This document shows, one piece after another, positions 16,833 through 24,902 of a stretch of DNA of 27,395 bases. The position numbers were made by a program, and so were the translations under genes. The number at the start of each line of letters is the position of its first letter. The first letter of the stretch is position 1. This stretch comes from Chloroflexi bacterium UBA4733 (GTDB lineage Bacteria; Chloroflexota; UBA4733): assembly GCA_002404055.1 (NCBI GenBank), contig DHIZ01000377.1:566-27960 (forward strand), read 5' to 3'. Below the pieces are notes generated by a model that saw only the letters and a list, made by a program, of their open reading frames with translations, searched no databases and was not told the origin of the DNA.

Positions 16833-17717
16833 TTGCGCACCGGCATCATCGGCCTTGGAGCACTGGGAAGCTCGCTCGGTTTGGCGTTACGTACACATAA
16901 GCAGTGGGGCGACGTCACCGGGTTCGACACGAGCGCTCGCGTGCAAAACGACGCCAAGCGGAAGGGAGCCATCCGCGAGGGGACGAGCGACATTGCGGAT
17001 CTGCTCAGCGACGCCGACCTGGTGGTGCTGGCGGTGCCGCCCCTGGCTGTCATTGACTTCCTGCGCGAGTACGGTCCCCGGCTGCGGGCCGACTCGGTCG
17101 TGACCGATCTGGCCTCCAGCAAGCAAGCCATCCTGGAGGCGGCAGAGCGCTACGTGCCGGCCCGCAGCGGCTTCGTCGGCGGTCATCCCCTGGTCAACTG
17201 CGCCCCCGGCATCGATCAGGCAAGCGCCACGATGTTCCAGGGTCGACCCTGGTGCCTTGCTACGACCGTCGGCACTCCGGCAGACCGGCTGGACACCGTC
17301 AATGCCCTCGTCGACGCGGCGGGAGCCCGCGCCTACTTTGTTGATCCGGCGGAACACGACTCCTGGGTAGCCGGGATGGAGGGCCTGCCCCGCATCATGG
17401 CGGCGGCGCTCGCCCGCATCAGCGGCGGCAGTGACGCCTGGCGCGAACTCGTTCGCGTGTCGGGAACGCCGTTTGATAACGCCGTCAGTGCGGCGAGCGG
17501 CACCCCGCAGGAATCGCGCGACCTGGCGCTCACCAACGGCATGGCGCTGGTATCCTGGCTGGACCGCCTGCTGGCGGAACTGGATCACTGGCGAGAAGCG
17601 GTGGCGGAGAGTCGTGGTGACGTGCTGGAGCAACAGTTCGCCGATGCCGCGGCGCTGCGTACTCGGTGGGACAACGAGCGCAGTGGGCAAGCGCGCGGCA
17701 TTGACGGGGCTCCCTGA
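16833..17717 (+). CDS. tyrA: Prephenate dehydrogenase
   Basis: Oxidises prephenate to 4-hydroxyphenylpyruvate in tyrosine synthesis. The Rossmann motif GLGALGSSLG (7-16) is followed by the VVLAVPP strand, the TDLASSKQAI segment, GGHPLVN with the conserved His118, and PAEHDSWVAGMEGLPRIMAAAL in the helical dimerisation domain. Where the family usually has SHLPH, this protein has EGLPR, so the activity or specificity could differ. The length of 294 residues fits a stand-alone TyrA without a chorismate mutase or ACT domain. The start is a TTG with a GGGAGAG about ten bases before it. It follows the response regulator after 23 bases. Confidence 0.88.
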   Translation: MRTGIIGLGALGSSLGLALRTHKQWGDVTGFDTSARVQNDAKRKGAIREGTSDIADLLSDADLVVLAVPPLAVIDFLREYGPRLRADSVVTDLASSKQAILEAAERYVPARSGFVGGHPLVNCAPGIDQASATMFQGRPWCLATTVGTPADRLDTVNALVDAAGARAYFVDPAEHDSWVAGMEGLPRIMAAALARISGGSDAWRELVRVSGTPFDNAVSAASGTPQESRDLALTNGMALVSWLDRLLAELDHWREAVAESRGDVLEQQFADAAALRTRWDNERSGQARGIDGAP

Positions 17718-17796
17718 GGGGATTATCCCGAATCAGGCGCAGAGCGGGGCAGCTTCCCAGTAGCCATGCAGGAGTTGAGAAAGTTGGTGAGGTCGC

Positions 17797-19278
17797 ATGC
17801 CACCTACTGACCGGCCGGTGCGCACGCGCGTCGCGCCCAGCCCCACAGGCGAACCGCACATTGGCAACATGTATGCTGCGCTCTTCTGCAAGGCTTTCGC
17901 CGTGCAGCAGCGGGGCAGCTTCGTCCTCCGCCTGGAAGATACCGATCGCCTACGTTTCGTACCGGCCGCAGTCCAGCAATTGCCGGATGCGCTCCAATGG
18001 CTGGGACTGGACCCTGACGAGGGTCCGCAGCAAGGCGGCGCCTACGGCCCCTACGTGCAAACCGAGCGCCTCCCTTCTTACCGACAATACGCCGAGGAGT
18101 TGGTCACACGCGGTGGCGGCTATTATTGCTTCTGTACCCAGGAGCGGCTAGAAGAGATGCGGCGCGAGCAAGAGCGCCGCAAGGAGCCGCCACGCTACGA
18201 CCGGCATTGCCTGCATCTGGCGCCGGAGGAGAAGCTGCGCCTGCTGGACGCCGGCACGCCCTACTCCATCCGCTTGCGCGTGCCGGACGAAGGCGCGGTG
18301 AGTTGGGACGACGCCGTGCGCGGTACGGTCAGCTTCGAGAACCGCTTCCTCACCGATCAGATCCTGCTGCGTCCCAGCGGCTACCCCACGTCCCATCTCG
18401 GCATCCCGCTCGATGACTATCTTATGCAGATCAGCCACGTCATCCGGGCCGAGGAGTGGCTCTCCAGCGTTCCCTATTACATCCTGGTCTATCGCGCCTT
18501 TGGCTGGGACCTGCCCGTCTTCGCCCATCTGTCGATCCTACGCAACAAGGACCGCTCCAAGATGTCCAAGCGCAAGAACCCGACCTCCGTCATGTGGTAC
18601 CGCCAGCAGGGTTTCCTGCCCCAGGCGCTGGTCAACTTCCTGGCCTTGCTGGGCTGGTCCGACCCAGCAGGCAAGGAAGTCTTCTCCTTCCAAGAATTCA
18701 CTGAGAAGTTAACCCTGGAGCGCGTCGTCACCAGTGCCCCGATCTTTGACTTCACCAAGCTGGAGTGGCTCAACGGTGTGTACATCCGCGCCATGTCGCT
18801 GGATGCGCTGGCCGACGCTGTGCAGCCGTTCCTCTCAGAACCGGTGGAGCGCGCCGACCTTGTACGCATGCTGCCGCTAGTGCAGGAGCGCATGAAGAAA
18901 CTCAGCGAGGTTGGCGCACTGACGGAGTTCCTGCGCCACGACCCTGATCCGCGCGCGTTGCCTTTCGCCCAGGCGATCAAGCGGCAGACGGCGGCCGATA
19001 TTGCCGGGGCCTTGTCTACCCTCACAACCTCCTGGGAAGGGCTTGGGCAACCGACCCCCGAGCAGTGGGATACGTCCGTCCGTGGACTGGCCGATCACCT
19101 CGGCTGGAAGGTTGGCGACCTCTTCATGGCGCTGCGCGTCGCCATCACCGGCAGCAGCGCCTCCCCGCCGACCTACGAGTTTGGCCAGGTGCTCGGCTGG
19201 CCGGCGGTGTACCGCCGGTTGCATGCCGCGATTGCTGCACTGTCCGAGCCGGGGGACCAGCCGTCCACCCGCCCCTGA
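17797..19278 (+). CDS. gltX: Glutamyl-tRNA synthetase
   Basis: A class I aminoacyl-tRNA synthetase of 493 residues. The HIGH box is PHIGNMY (HIGN at 21-24), followed by FVLRLEDTDR. A zinc site matches the E. coli pattern C-x-C...C-x-H (Cys111, Cys113, Cys138, His140). The catalytic region has ISHVIRAEEWL, and the KMSKS box reads KMSKR (255-259) where most GluRS have KLSKR. The C-terminal helical anticodon-binding domain extends to the end. The ATG is preceded by GGTGAGG. Its stop lies only 20 bases from the convergent brxL stop and marks the end of the core-gene region. Confidence 0.95.
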   Translation: MPPTDRPVRTRVAPSPTGEPHIGNMYAALFCKAFAVQQRGSFVLRLEDTDRLRFVPAAVQQLPDALQWLGLDPDEGPQQGGAYGPYVQTERLPSYRQYAEELVTRGGGYYCFCTQERLEEMRREQERRKEPPRYDRHCLHLAPEEKLRLLDAGTPYSIRLRVPDEGAVSWDDAVRGTVSFENRFLTDQILLRPSGYPTSHLGIPLDDYLMQISHVIRAEEWLSSVPYYILVYRAFGWDLPVFAHLSILRNKDRSKMSKRKNPTSVMWYRQQGFLPQALVNFLALLGWSDPAGKEVFSFQEFTEKLTLERVVTSAPIFDFTKLEWLNGVYIRAMSLDALADAVQPFLSEPVERADLVRMLPLVQERMKKLSEVGALTEFLRHDPDPRALPFAQAIKRQTAADIAGALSTLTTSWEGLGQPTPEQWDTSVRGLADHLGWKVGDLFMALRVAITGSSASPPTYEFGQVLGWPAVYRRLHAAIAALSEPGDQPSTRP

Positions 19279-19298
19279 ATCGTAGGGTGGGCCTTCGG

Positions 19299-20816
19299 CT
19301 ACGCATCGATGTTGACTGCCTGCACCGACCCTGTCTCAACGTCCCGATACGTGAACTCCGTCAGCGGGAACTCCCGCGGGCTCATCCGGTGCAACTCGAC
19401 GCGCACGCGCAACCGCAGCTCGATCGCCAGGCGTAGCAGCAGCCTGGCGTCATCTTTGGTCATCTCCCCGGAGGGGAAGATCAGCTTCGCCAGGCCGGAG
19501 AAGGTGCGGTTGATGCTGCGCATGTCGCGGGCGCTCCACTCGCCGGGGGTGGCCTCGAACCAGCGCTGCCAGAGCGTGCCGAAGGTGCTGATGTTGCGGA
19601 GCTCGCGGTGGAAGACCTCGCTGACGTAGTCGAGGATGAAGCCGACGTGCGTCGTCAACATTTCCGGCGTGAGCTTGGGCAGTTCCCAGCCGGGAAGGTA
19701 GGCGGCCCAGCGGTCGTGGAAGGCGGTATCGTCAGCCACCGTCGCCGGCAGCGGCTTGAAGAGGTGCTCCGCCAGCAGCCCTTCGCGCGGATCGAAGTTG
19801 ATGTTGCCGTTGAAGACGAAGCCGGCATCGCCCTTGACCGTGATGGTGCCCCGGTTGATCTGGCCGCTCTCCATGTAGTTCTTGTAGAGGTTCTTGTCGT
19901 CGTCGGCGTTGAAGGCGCTGCCGGCGATCTCGTCGAAACCGACGACGTCGCGCTGGTTGATCAGGCCGGGGCGCGGCGGCATAGTGTTGGAGACAAACAG
20001 CTTCGGCACCGTCACGGCGCCGCCGGCCAGCAGCGTGCCGTAGGGGCTGAACTCGGTGAAGCAGAAGCTCTTGCCGGTCTGGCGCGGCCCCAGCTCGATC
20101 AGGTGGTAATTCGGCTCGACCAGGGGGATCAGGCGCACCAGGTAGAGGAGTTTCACCCGTTCCGTCATCTCCGGCGCGGTTGGCTCGTAGCCCATCGTGC
20201 GGACCAGCGCGTCGATCCACTGGTCGCGGCTGAAGGCGGCGCGGCCTGCGCAGTACTCGCCGAGATCAACCCGACCGACCTGCACCGGCTCCAGCCGCTC
20301 GATGACAAAGGGATAGGTCTTGCCGCGGTAACGAATCGTGTCGTCGTAGCCGACGAGCAGGTTGCTCCAGACGCCGGCCATCAGCAGGCGCTCGTACTTC
20401 TGGAGGATCTCGCTGCTGATGTTGACGTTGCGGATGTTGGCGGTCATCAGGGTCGCCCAGTAGACGCCGGACTCCAGGCGCTCGTCGAGTTCCACCTTGA
20501 CCAGGTCGATCAGGCGGCGCGGCGGCCGCTCCCGGATCTGATTCTTGATCACCTCCGTCTCGTCACCGCGTGGGATCTTAGCGGCCACTTCCTCCTGGAC
20601 GATGCGCAGCCCTTCCCGGACTTCGGCGTCGTCTAGAATGTTGGCGCAGTACTTGCCGAGCATGAACTCGATCACGTAGGACGGCGCCTTGCTCACGCCC
20701 CGGATCGCTTGCGTCAGGTCTTTGCGGATCACCAGTCCGGGAAATGACCCGAAAAGCCGACGGTCCAGGTCGTCGGCCACAAAGGCCGCTCGTCCGGTCG
20801 TCATGGTTGCTGCCAT
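19299..20816 (-). CDS. brxL: BrxL-type BREX ATPase, short form without Lon protease domain
   Basis: An AAA+ protein of the Lon-like BrxL family of phage-exclusion (BREX) systems, 505 residues. The N-terminal 240 residues carry the conserved block of the family (PGLVIRKDLTQAI, ...PSYVIEFMLGKYCANIL, NISSEILQKYERLLMAGVWS). Walker A is GPRQTGKS (243-250), Walker B VVGFDEIAG (Asp295-Glu296), sensor 1 FVFNGNINFD (334-342), and a candidate arginine finger is FHDRW (Arg369). The longer BrxL proteins (about 680 residues) continue into a Lon-like protease domain; here the protein ends after about 130 residues of helical C-terminal region. No catalytic Ser-Lys segment is visible. BrxL of BREX-1 binds DNA as a multimer. 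The ATG follows the pglZ stop by six bases, with AGGGG before it. Confidence 0.9.
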   Translation of the reverse strand: MAATMTTGRAAFVADDLDRRLFGSFPGLVIRKDLTQAIRGVSKAPSYVIEFMLGKYCANILDDAEVREGLRIVQEEVAAKIPRGDETEVIKNQIRERPPRRLIDLVKVELDERLESGVYWATLMTANIRNVNISSEILQKYERLLMAGVWSNLLVGYDDTIRYRGKTYPFVIERLEPVQVGRVDLGEYCAGRAAFSRDQWIDALVRTMGYEPTAPEMTERVKLLYLVRLIPLVEPNYHLIELGPRQTGKSFCFTEFSPYGTLLAGGAVTVPKLFVSNTMPPRPGLINQRDVVGFDEIAGSAFNADDDKNLYKNYMESGQINRGTITVKGDAGFVFNGNINFDPREGLLAEHLFKPLPATVADDTAFHDRWAAYLPGWELPKLTPEMLTTHVGFILDYVSEVFHRELRNISTFGTLWQRWFEATPGEWSARDMRSINRTFSGLAKLIFPSGEMTKDDARLLLRLAIELRLRVRVELHRMSPREFPLTEFTYRDVETGSVQAVNIDA

Positions 20817-20822
20817 CGTCCC

Positions 20823-23249
20823 CTACCAACCTTCCAGCGTGACCATAAGGATACTGTCTGTGCCGTCCAGCACCGCTTCGCTCCTGCTGTCGCGCACCTC
20901 AAGGCGCAGGCGCGTGCCCCGCTCCGCCGTTACATCGGGCACGGCCGCCAGGGGAATCACGGCTTCTTCCTGGTCGGGCGTGATGGTCGTCGGCGCAGAG
21001 CGGAACAGGATCGTCTGCCGGCTGGTCTCGCGGATGAGGACTTCGACAGTGCGGGAGATGGCGTCCTCGATTAGCATGTTGGTATGGACGATGTCCAGGG
21101 TCACGCGGGGACTCTGGCTGAGCACACCCGGCAGTGGTCGCAGGGCGACCTCGACGGGGGCGACCGTAAGCGGCCATTCCACGCTGAGGCAGGGGATCAG
21201 CCACTCCTGCAACGAGGCGCCGCCGTGGAAGTAGCCGAGGCCACCGTAGGCGCGGAAGCTGGCCGCGCCGCTGGGGACCGCCACCCGCCAGGCGCCGCCG
21301 GGCGCGAGGCCCTGCGGGCCCTCCCAGGTCACCGCTGCCGGATAGGCCAGGGCCCGGCGGGAGGCGTAGGCCGGGCTCGGCACGGGCGGCGGGCTGTTGG
21401 TCTCGCCGGCGCTGACGGTATGGATGAAGCCGTGATCGGTGACGATCAGGATGCGCCGCCAGCCGCGGTCACGCAACTGGGCCACGGCGCGCCCGTAGCG
21501 CTCCAGGGCGGCGCTCGGTCCCAGCCCCTCCAGCTCGTCGTCGTGACCGAGCTTGTCGATCAGGGCGTCGTGGATGACCAGCCGCGAACGCTTGCCGGGG
21601 GCCGGCGCCTCGCCGGCTTCGACCTGCGCCACGCTGAGGAAGTGGTCGGCAGCCACGCCGTGCTGCTGCCAGTAGGCCCGGCGCTGCGCAGCATCGCTGA
21701 GGTCGCGCTGCTTGCCGTTCTGCTTTACGTGCCAGGCGCCGTTGACGATGTCCGCGTTGAGGGTCGCACTGGAGATGGGTAACGCCATGCCCATGCCCAG
21801 TGCGGTGATAGATGGCAGCGGCGCCCGCGCCGGCTGCACGCTGGCGCGGGTGGCCCCCTCGGCGGCATTGATCCGCTCCGCCAGCGCTGCCCCCAGGTCG
21901 AAGCGCAGCGCGTCAATCACCAGGATCGCCGTGGAGCGGCTCGTCTCCCGCTCCAGGATGGCCTGCAGCCACTCACCGGCGGTGGGGTAGGGCAGTTCGG
22001 GACAGCCGGCCGCCAGCCAGGTCTGGGACCAGCGGATGAGCAGCTCCTCCCAGCGCGCCTTGTAGGCCTCGCGCAGCGGCGCGACCAGCGTGAGCAGTTC
22101 GGGCGTCGGTCGGGTCAGCGTGCGCAGCAAGGCTTCGCCGGCCGCATCCAGGCGCCAGCCGGACTGCACGAACCAGGTCGTCGCCTCCGCCACCGTCGCC
22201 CACTCGCGGGCAGGCGTCGCCTGGAGCGCGAGTGCTGCCGCCCGGCCGAGGCGAGCCAGTTCTGACCAGGCAATGCCCTGTCCGGCCGGCGCAGCGTCGC
22301 CCCAGAAGCCGGCTGCATGCTCGGCCAGCACGGGCTGCTGGGCGGCGAGCGCTTCCAGCACCTCCCGGCCGCTGTGCCGGGCGAGGCCGGTACACACGCT
22401 GGCGAAGACCGTCGCCTCGGCGGCGCGGGAGAGGAAGACCCCGGCAGTGATGGGCGCCTGAGCAAGCCCGGTTACAGGATCGGCGGCCTGGATCGCCGCG
22501 ATCAAGCGGGGACGCAGCGCGACGCTGTCGCTCCAACGTTCCAGCAGGTGCAAGGCGGCCTCGCGCTGGGCCGCCGGGATGAGCAGTTCGTGTTCCTCCG
22601 GTATGGCGTCAGGCGCCACCTGGTGGGCCTGGGTGACCAGCAGGCGGGCCAGCGCCCGACGCCGCCACACCGGTAAGGACTCGTGGTCAACCGGGGGCAA
22701 GCCGGTGTGTGCCGCTGTCGTATCCAATAGCAGCGTGTCCTCCGCTGTCGGCTCGGCAACGCCGGCCAGGATACGCAGCAGCAGTGGTAGGTCCGGCTGC
22801 AAGCCGCCGCCGCCCCACTCGGCGGGATCGCGGTCGACTTGCCGGCGAGCCAATTCAGCCAGTTCGGCGTCGCTGAAGGAGAGGCTGGGCGGGCGCCAGC
22901 CCCACTCCAGGAGTTGTTCGCGCAACCCGCGCGTGTAGGTCAGTTCCGCCAGGAGCGTCTGCGCCCACAACCAGCCGAGGTCTGCCGGTCCGGCGGCTAG
23001 ATGCAGCACCAGCGCTTCAGCGCGCTCCAGCCGCTCCTGGACCTGACGGCGTGCGGCGGGACCGCCCAGGCTCCCAGCCGTGCGTTCGCTGATCGACACC
23101 AGCGCGAAGCCGCCGTCGAGCGTTGCCGCCCGCTCCAGCAAGGGCTTCCACTGGCCCTGCGGATCGCACCAGGCCAGCCAGGCGCCAGGGTAGCTATCCA
23201 GCACTGAGCGGACGAGGGCGTGCAGACGCTGGGCGAGGGAGACGCTCAT
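20823..23249 (-). CDS. pglZ: PglZ-domain protein (BREX phosphatase-fold)
   Basis: An 808-residue PglZ protein. Residues 1-440 are a helical N-terminal region typical of BREX PglZ. The alkaline-phosphatase-like PglZ domain spans about 440-690. Its metal Asp446 is in VIDALRFDLG, the candidate nucleophile Ser480/Thr482 in PSITALGMG, the metal pair in TDHGF (604-608), and His675 in YFHGGASLQEW. A beta-rich C-terminal domain (about 695-808) closes the protein. PglZ is the gene shared by all BREX types, and its biochemical role is still debated. It heads a two-gene operon with brxL. The ATG has AAGGA about ten bases upstream. No methyltransferase (PglX), BrxC/PglY ATPase, BrxA or BrxB is found on either side in this window. 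Confidence 0.92.
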   Translation of the reverse strand: MSVSLAQRLHALVRSVLDSYPGAWLAWCDPQGQWKPLLERAATLDGGFALVSISERTAGSLGGPAARRQVQERLERAEALVLHLAAGPADLGWLWAQTLLAELTYTRGLREQLLEWGWRPPSLSFSDAELAELARRQVDRDPAEWGGGGLQPDLPLLLRILAGVAEPTAEDTLLLDTTAAHTGLPPVDHESLPVWRRRALARLLVTQAHQVAPDAIPEEHELLIPAAQREAALHLLERWSDSVALRPRLIAAIQAADPVTGLAQAPITAGVFLSRAAEATVFASVCTGLARHSGREVLEALAAQQPVLAEHAAGFWGDAAPAGQGIAWSELARLGRAAALALQATPAREWATVAEATTWFVQSGWRLDAAGEALLRTLTRPTPELLTLVAPLREAYKARWEELLIRWSQTWLAAGCPELPYPTAGEWLQAILERETSRSTAILVIDALRFDLGAALAERINAAEGATRASVQPARAPLPSITALGMGMALPISSATLNADIVNGAWHVKQNGKQRDLSDAAQRRAYWQQHGVAADHFLSVAQVEAGEAPAPGKRSRLVIHDALIDKLGHDDELEGLGPSAALERYGRAVAQLRDRGWRRILIVTDHGFIHTVSAGETNSPPPVPSPAYASRRALAYPAAVTWEGPQGLAPGGAWRVAVPSGAASFRAYGGLGYFHGGASLQEWLIPCLSVEWPLTVAPVEVALRPLPGVLSQSPRVTLDIVHTNMLIEDAISRTVEVLIRETSRQTILFRSAPTTITPDQEEAVIPLAAVPDVTAERGTRLRLEVRDSRSEAVLDGTDSILMVTLEGW

Positions 23250-23294
23250 CCTGATCCGGTCCTTTTGCTCCGCCCTTCTTGAGGCGCCATCGCC

Positions 23295-23323
23295 CGCTTG
23301 GCGTTACGCACAGGGTACCTCGT
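23295..23323. repeat. Direct repeat copy 1 (29 bp)
   Basis: A 29-bp element beginning CGCTTGGCGTTAC and containing the palindrome GGTACC. It is 26/29 identical and in the same orientation to the copy at 25310-25338. It lies between the pglZ start and the last gene of the toxin-antitoxin cassette. Weaker similarity (a shared GAACCCA and GGCA-GGC pattern) continues for about 35 more bases on the right side of both copies. Confidence 0.75.
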
Positions 23324-23395
23324 CATGTGCGGAGACAGAACCCAGCGATGGCAAGGGCGTTGCAGCGCGTTGCCGGCTCTCGAGGCGCGCGATGG

Positions 23396-23716
23396 CTAGA
23401 CGCCGATCTGCCGACGCGCCTCCACGTATTCCGGCGCCTCGGACCAGTCGGGTTCCGGCTCGACTTGCTCCCAATCGACCAGTGTGGGTCGGCGCCGGTC
23501 GGGGTCCCAGCCAAGCCACCAGGCGAACACGCGGCCCAGGCGATCCACAAGGTAGCCGCTCGTTTCCTCTAGCGGGTCGGGGACATCCATCGGCAGGTAC
23601 TCGCCCTCACCGGTGGTGAAGAACAGCGCGTAGTCGCCGGGGTGGATGCCGCGCTCGGCAATAACCTCCTCCAACAGGTGCATCTCCGGGGTCCGACGCG
23701 TGACCAGTGCTGGCAT
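23396..23716 (-). CDS. Small acidic protein of unknown function
   Basis: A 106-residue acidic protein that I do not recognise. It has a helical N terminus (PEMHLLEEVIAERG), a central beta-type stretch (DYALFFTTGEGEYLPMDV), an aromatic segment (RVFAWWLGWDPD) and an acidic tail (WEQVEPEPDWSEAPEYVE). No signal peptide or membrane helix is present. It begins 14 bases after the stop of the RNase-like gene; GAGGTG upstream could serve either this ATG or a TTG at 23722. Acidic character and position make it a possible antitoxin or immunity partner of that gene, which is an inference. Confidence 0.7.
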   Translation of the reverse strand: MPALVTRRTPEMHLLEEVIAERGIHPGDYALFFTTGEGEYLPMDVPDPLEETSGYLVDRLGRVFAWWLGWDPDRRRPTLVDWEQVEPEPDWSEAPEYVEARRQIGV

Positions 23717-23730
23717 CGCCAACTTTCACC

Positions 23731-24036
23731 TCATCTCGTGTAATCTGAATTGATCTGCCGCTGTACATAGGCCTCTGAACACTCGAAGTGGTTGACGATC
23801 CGCGTCTCGCCTTCGTCCAGAATCGTCAACCGCCCGGTTTGGCGGTGGGAATAGCCTACTCGTTTGAGCAACCCTCCGTGCTCTCGGTAGGTGAACCGTA
23901 CACCTGCACGGATAGTGCCATGGGCACTGCGGTCGTAGGCTTCGATGGTGGTCTGGCCCATCGCTGCCCCATGCTTTCGGAAGTGGTACTCCCGACTGCG
24001 GGAGCTGATCCAAAAGGCTTGGTCCGCCAGCGGCAC
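23731..24036 (-). CDS. Small BECR-fold RNase/toxin-like protein
   Basis: A 101-residue basic protein. The pattern YHFRKHGAAMG..T.E.Y (His18, His22), then R.GY...TGRLTILDE and TRIVNHFE, resembles the barnase/EndoU/colicin E5-D/RelE-like (BECR) nuclease domains found in phage proteins and polymorphic toxins. The likely catalytic residues would be the HF-KHG histidines and the C-terminal TRI/NHF positions. This is a pattern match from memory and not a database hit. The GTG at 24036 has GTAGGAG six bases upstream, while the in-frame TTG at 24042 directly abuts that site. A good promoter lies just upstream. Following gene: the small acidic protein, 14 bases on. Confidence 0.65.
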   Translation of the reverse strand: MPLADQAFWISSRSREYHFRKHGAAMGQTTIEAYDRSAHGTIRAGVRFTYREHGGLLKRVGYSHRQTGRLTILDEGETRIVNHFECSEAYVQRQINSDYTR

Positions 24037-24054
24037 GCACAACTCCTACTATCT

Positions 24055-24083
24055 ACTATCGGGCACCGCTGCCAAACCGTCAA
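24055..24083 (-). promoter_or_regulatory. Putative sigma-70 promoter for the RNase-like gene pair
   Basis: On the minus strand TTGACG (5/6) and GATAGT (4/6) are separated by exactly 17 bases and end 18 bases before the GTG start, with the ribosome-binding site in between. The transcript would have a very short leader. It would make the RNase-like/acidic pair independent of the genes upstream. Confidence 0.5.
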
Positions 24084-24181
24084 GGTGCGCCGTCACTTGG
24101 GCGGACAGGCGACTTGGTAGAACGTCCGCCAGGCGTGATCCGTCCGATCGAGGGCTATTTGCCGTCTACCATGGCTTCACT

Positions 24182-24492
24182 TTAGGACGACGAGCCGGCT
24201 GTCGCCTTCGTCCGGCGCCCTTGCTCCTGTAGGCGTTCCAGGATCCACATCCGCGCCAGGGTAGAGGGGCCAATGCCTTGCGCTTCGGCCAGCGTGCGTA
24301 GTTGGCCGATCGTTTCCTCGGAGAGCTTGACGGTGAGTCCCCGCTTGATGAGGGGACGATCAAACTGCACCGACGCCTCCGCGAAGTCGTCGGGAAAATC
24401 CTCGGGACTGTGGGTATCCCAAAAGGCTCCCTTTCTTCAACGGTCGCGAACGTCGGCACGCGACTGGGGGGCGTTGCCGGCTGCTTCATCAT
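24182..24492 (-). pseudogene. CopG/BrnA-type ribbon-helix-helix antitoxin, frameshifted
   Basis: A type II antitoxin of the CopG-antitoxin kind. The first 20 codons from the ATG give a typical N terminus (SRVPTFATVEE). The frame then runs into nonsense (PFGIPTVPRIFPTTSRRR). The next frame gives FWDTHSPEDFPDDF, the expected continuation, and then VQFDRPLIKRGLTVKLSEET and IGPSTLARMWILERLQEQ, the ribbon-helix-helix core. One missing base around 24425-24431 explains both halves. It is therefore a disrupted gene, a sequencing error or, less likely, a programmed shift. An internal start at 24370 would still make the 62-residue RHH domain. The first ATG overlaps the HEPN stop (ATGA). Confidence 0.8.
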
Positions 24493-24902
24493 GGTCGTAC
24501 CTCTCCGGGCAAGCGTGACAGGACAGCGTCGAACACCTGGCGAGCAATGGCCAGCGCTTCCTCGGCTTCCTCGGGCAACGGCTCTACCGGGTCACCCGGA
24601 TACCGGTACTTCCAAGCGTACTTCGTCAACGGCACCGCAATGTCAATGACCGGCCTCAGCGTGGGATCAAACTGCTGGCATTGCTCGCCCAGCTCCTCCA
24701 GGTTGTGCGTCTTCCGAAACGGGCTGCTGTGCCAGGTCAGGAACCCTTTGAGAGCTTTTTCAACGGCCTGCTGGGCATGAAAGACTACATCGGCAGCCAA
24801 CGGCGTCGGGGCCGTCAGATCGAGCGTTGCGGCTTCGAGATCCATGCTGGCCTTCGCGAGCCAGGCCCGGGTTTCGGCGACGAGTTCCGGATCAGGCGGC
24901 AT
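24489..24902 (-). CDS. HEPN-domain protein of an MNT-HEPN toxin-antitoxin pair
   Basis: A 137-residue all-helical HEPN protein (PF05168 type). The core reads DVVFHAQQAVEKALKGFLTWHSSPFRKTHNLEELG, with the conserved A-QQAVEKALK helix and the R-K-T-H-x-L segment, where family members carry the His used for RNA cleavage or binding. In MNT-HEPN systems HEPN is usually the RNase toxin and the nucleotidyltransferase inactivates it by adding nucleotides. The ATG has GGGAGG seven bases upstream. The gene overlaps the nucleotidyltransferase by 11 bases and the CopG antitoxin by ATGA, so three genes are coupled. Longer readings of this frame, up to 25190, run through the nucleotidyltransferase gene and are rejected. 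Confidence 0.88.
   Translation of the reverse strand: MPPDPELVAETRAWLAKASMDLEAATLDLTAPTPLAADVVFHAQQAVEKALKGFLTWHSSPFRKTHNLEELGEQCQQFDPTLRPVIDIAVPLTKYAWKYRYPGDPVEPLPEEAEEALAIARQVFDAVLSRLPGEVRP

Noticed and set aside
19279..19303. Hairpin terminator between gltX and brxL (CGTAG...CTACG)
   Set aside because: Only five base pairs, the interior does not extend the stem, and no T-run follows; too weak to call.
19608..20636. 342-codon plus-strand open frame opposite brxL
   Set aside because: It is an antisense shadow in high-GC DNA with a Val/Asp/Gln-biased composition; the minus-strand BrxL motifs are decisive.
19299..23249. A complete BREX system
   Set aside because: Only PglZ and BrxL are present; no PglX, BrxC/PglY, BrxA, BrxB, BrxP or helicase gene is readable within the window.
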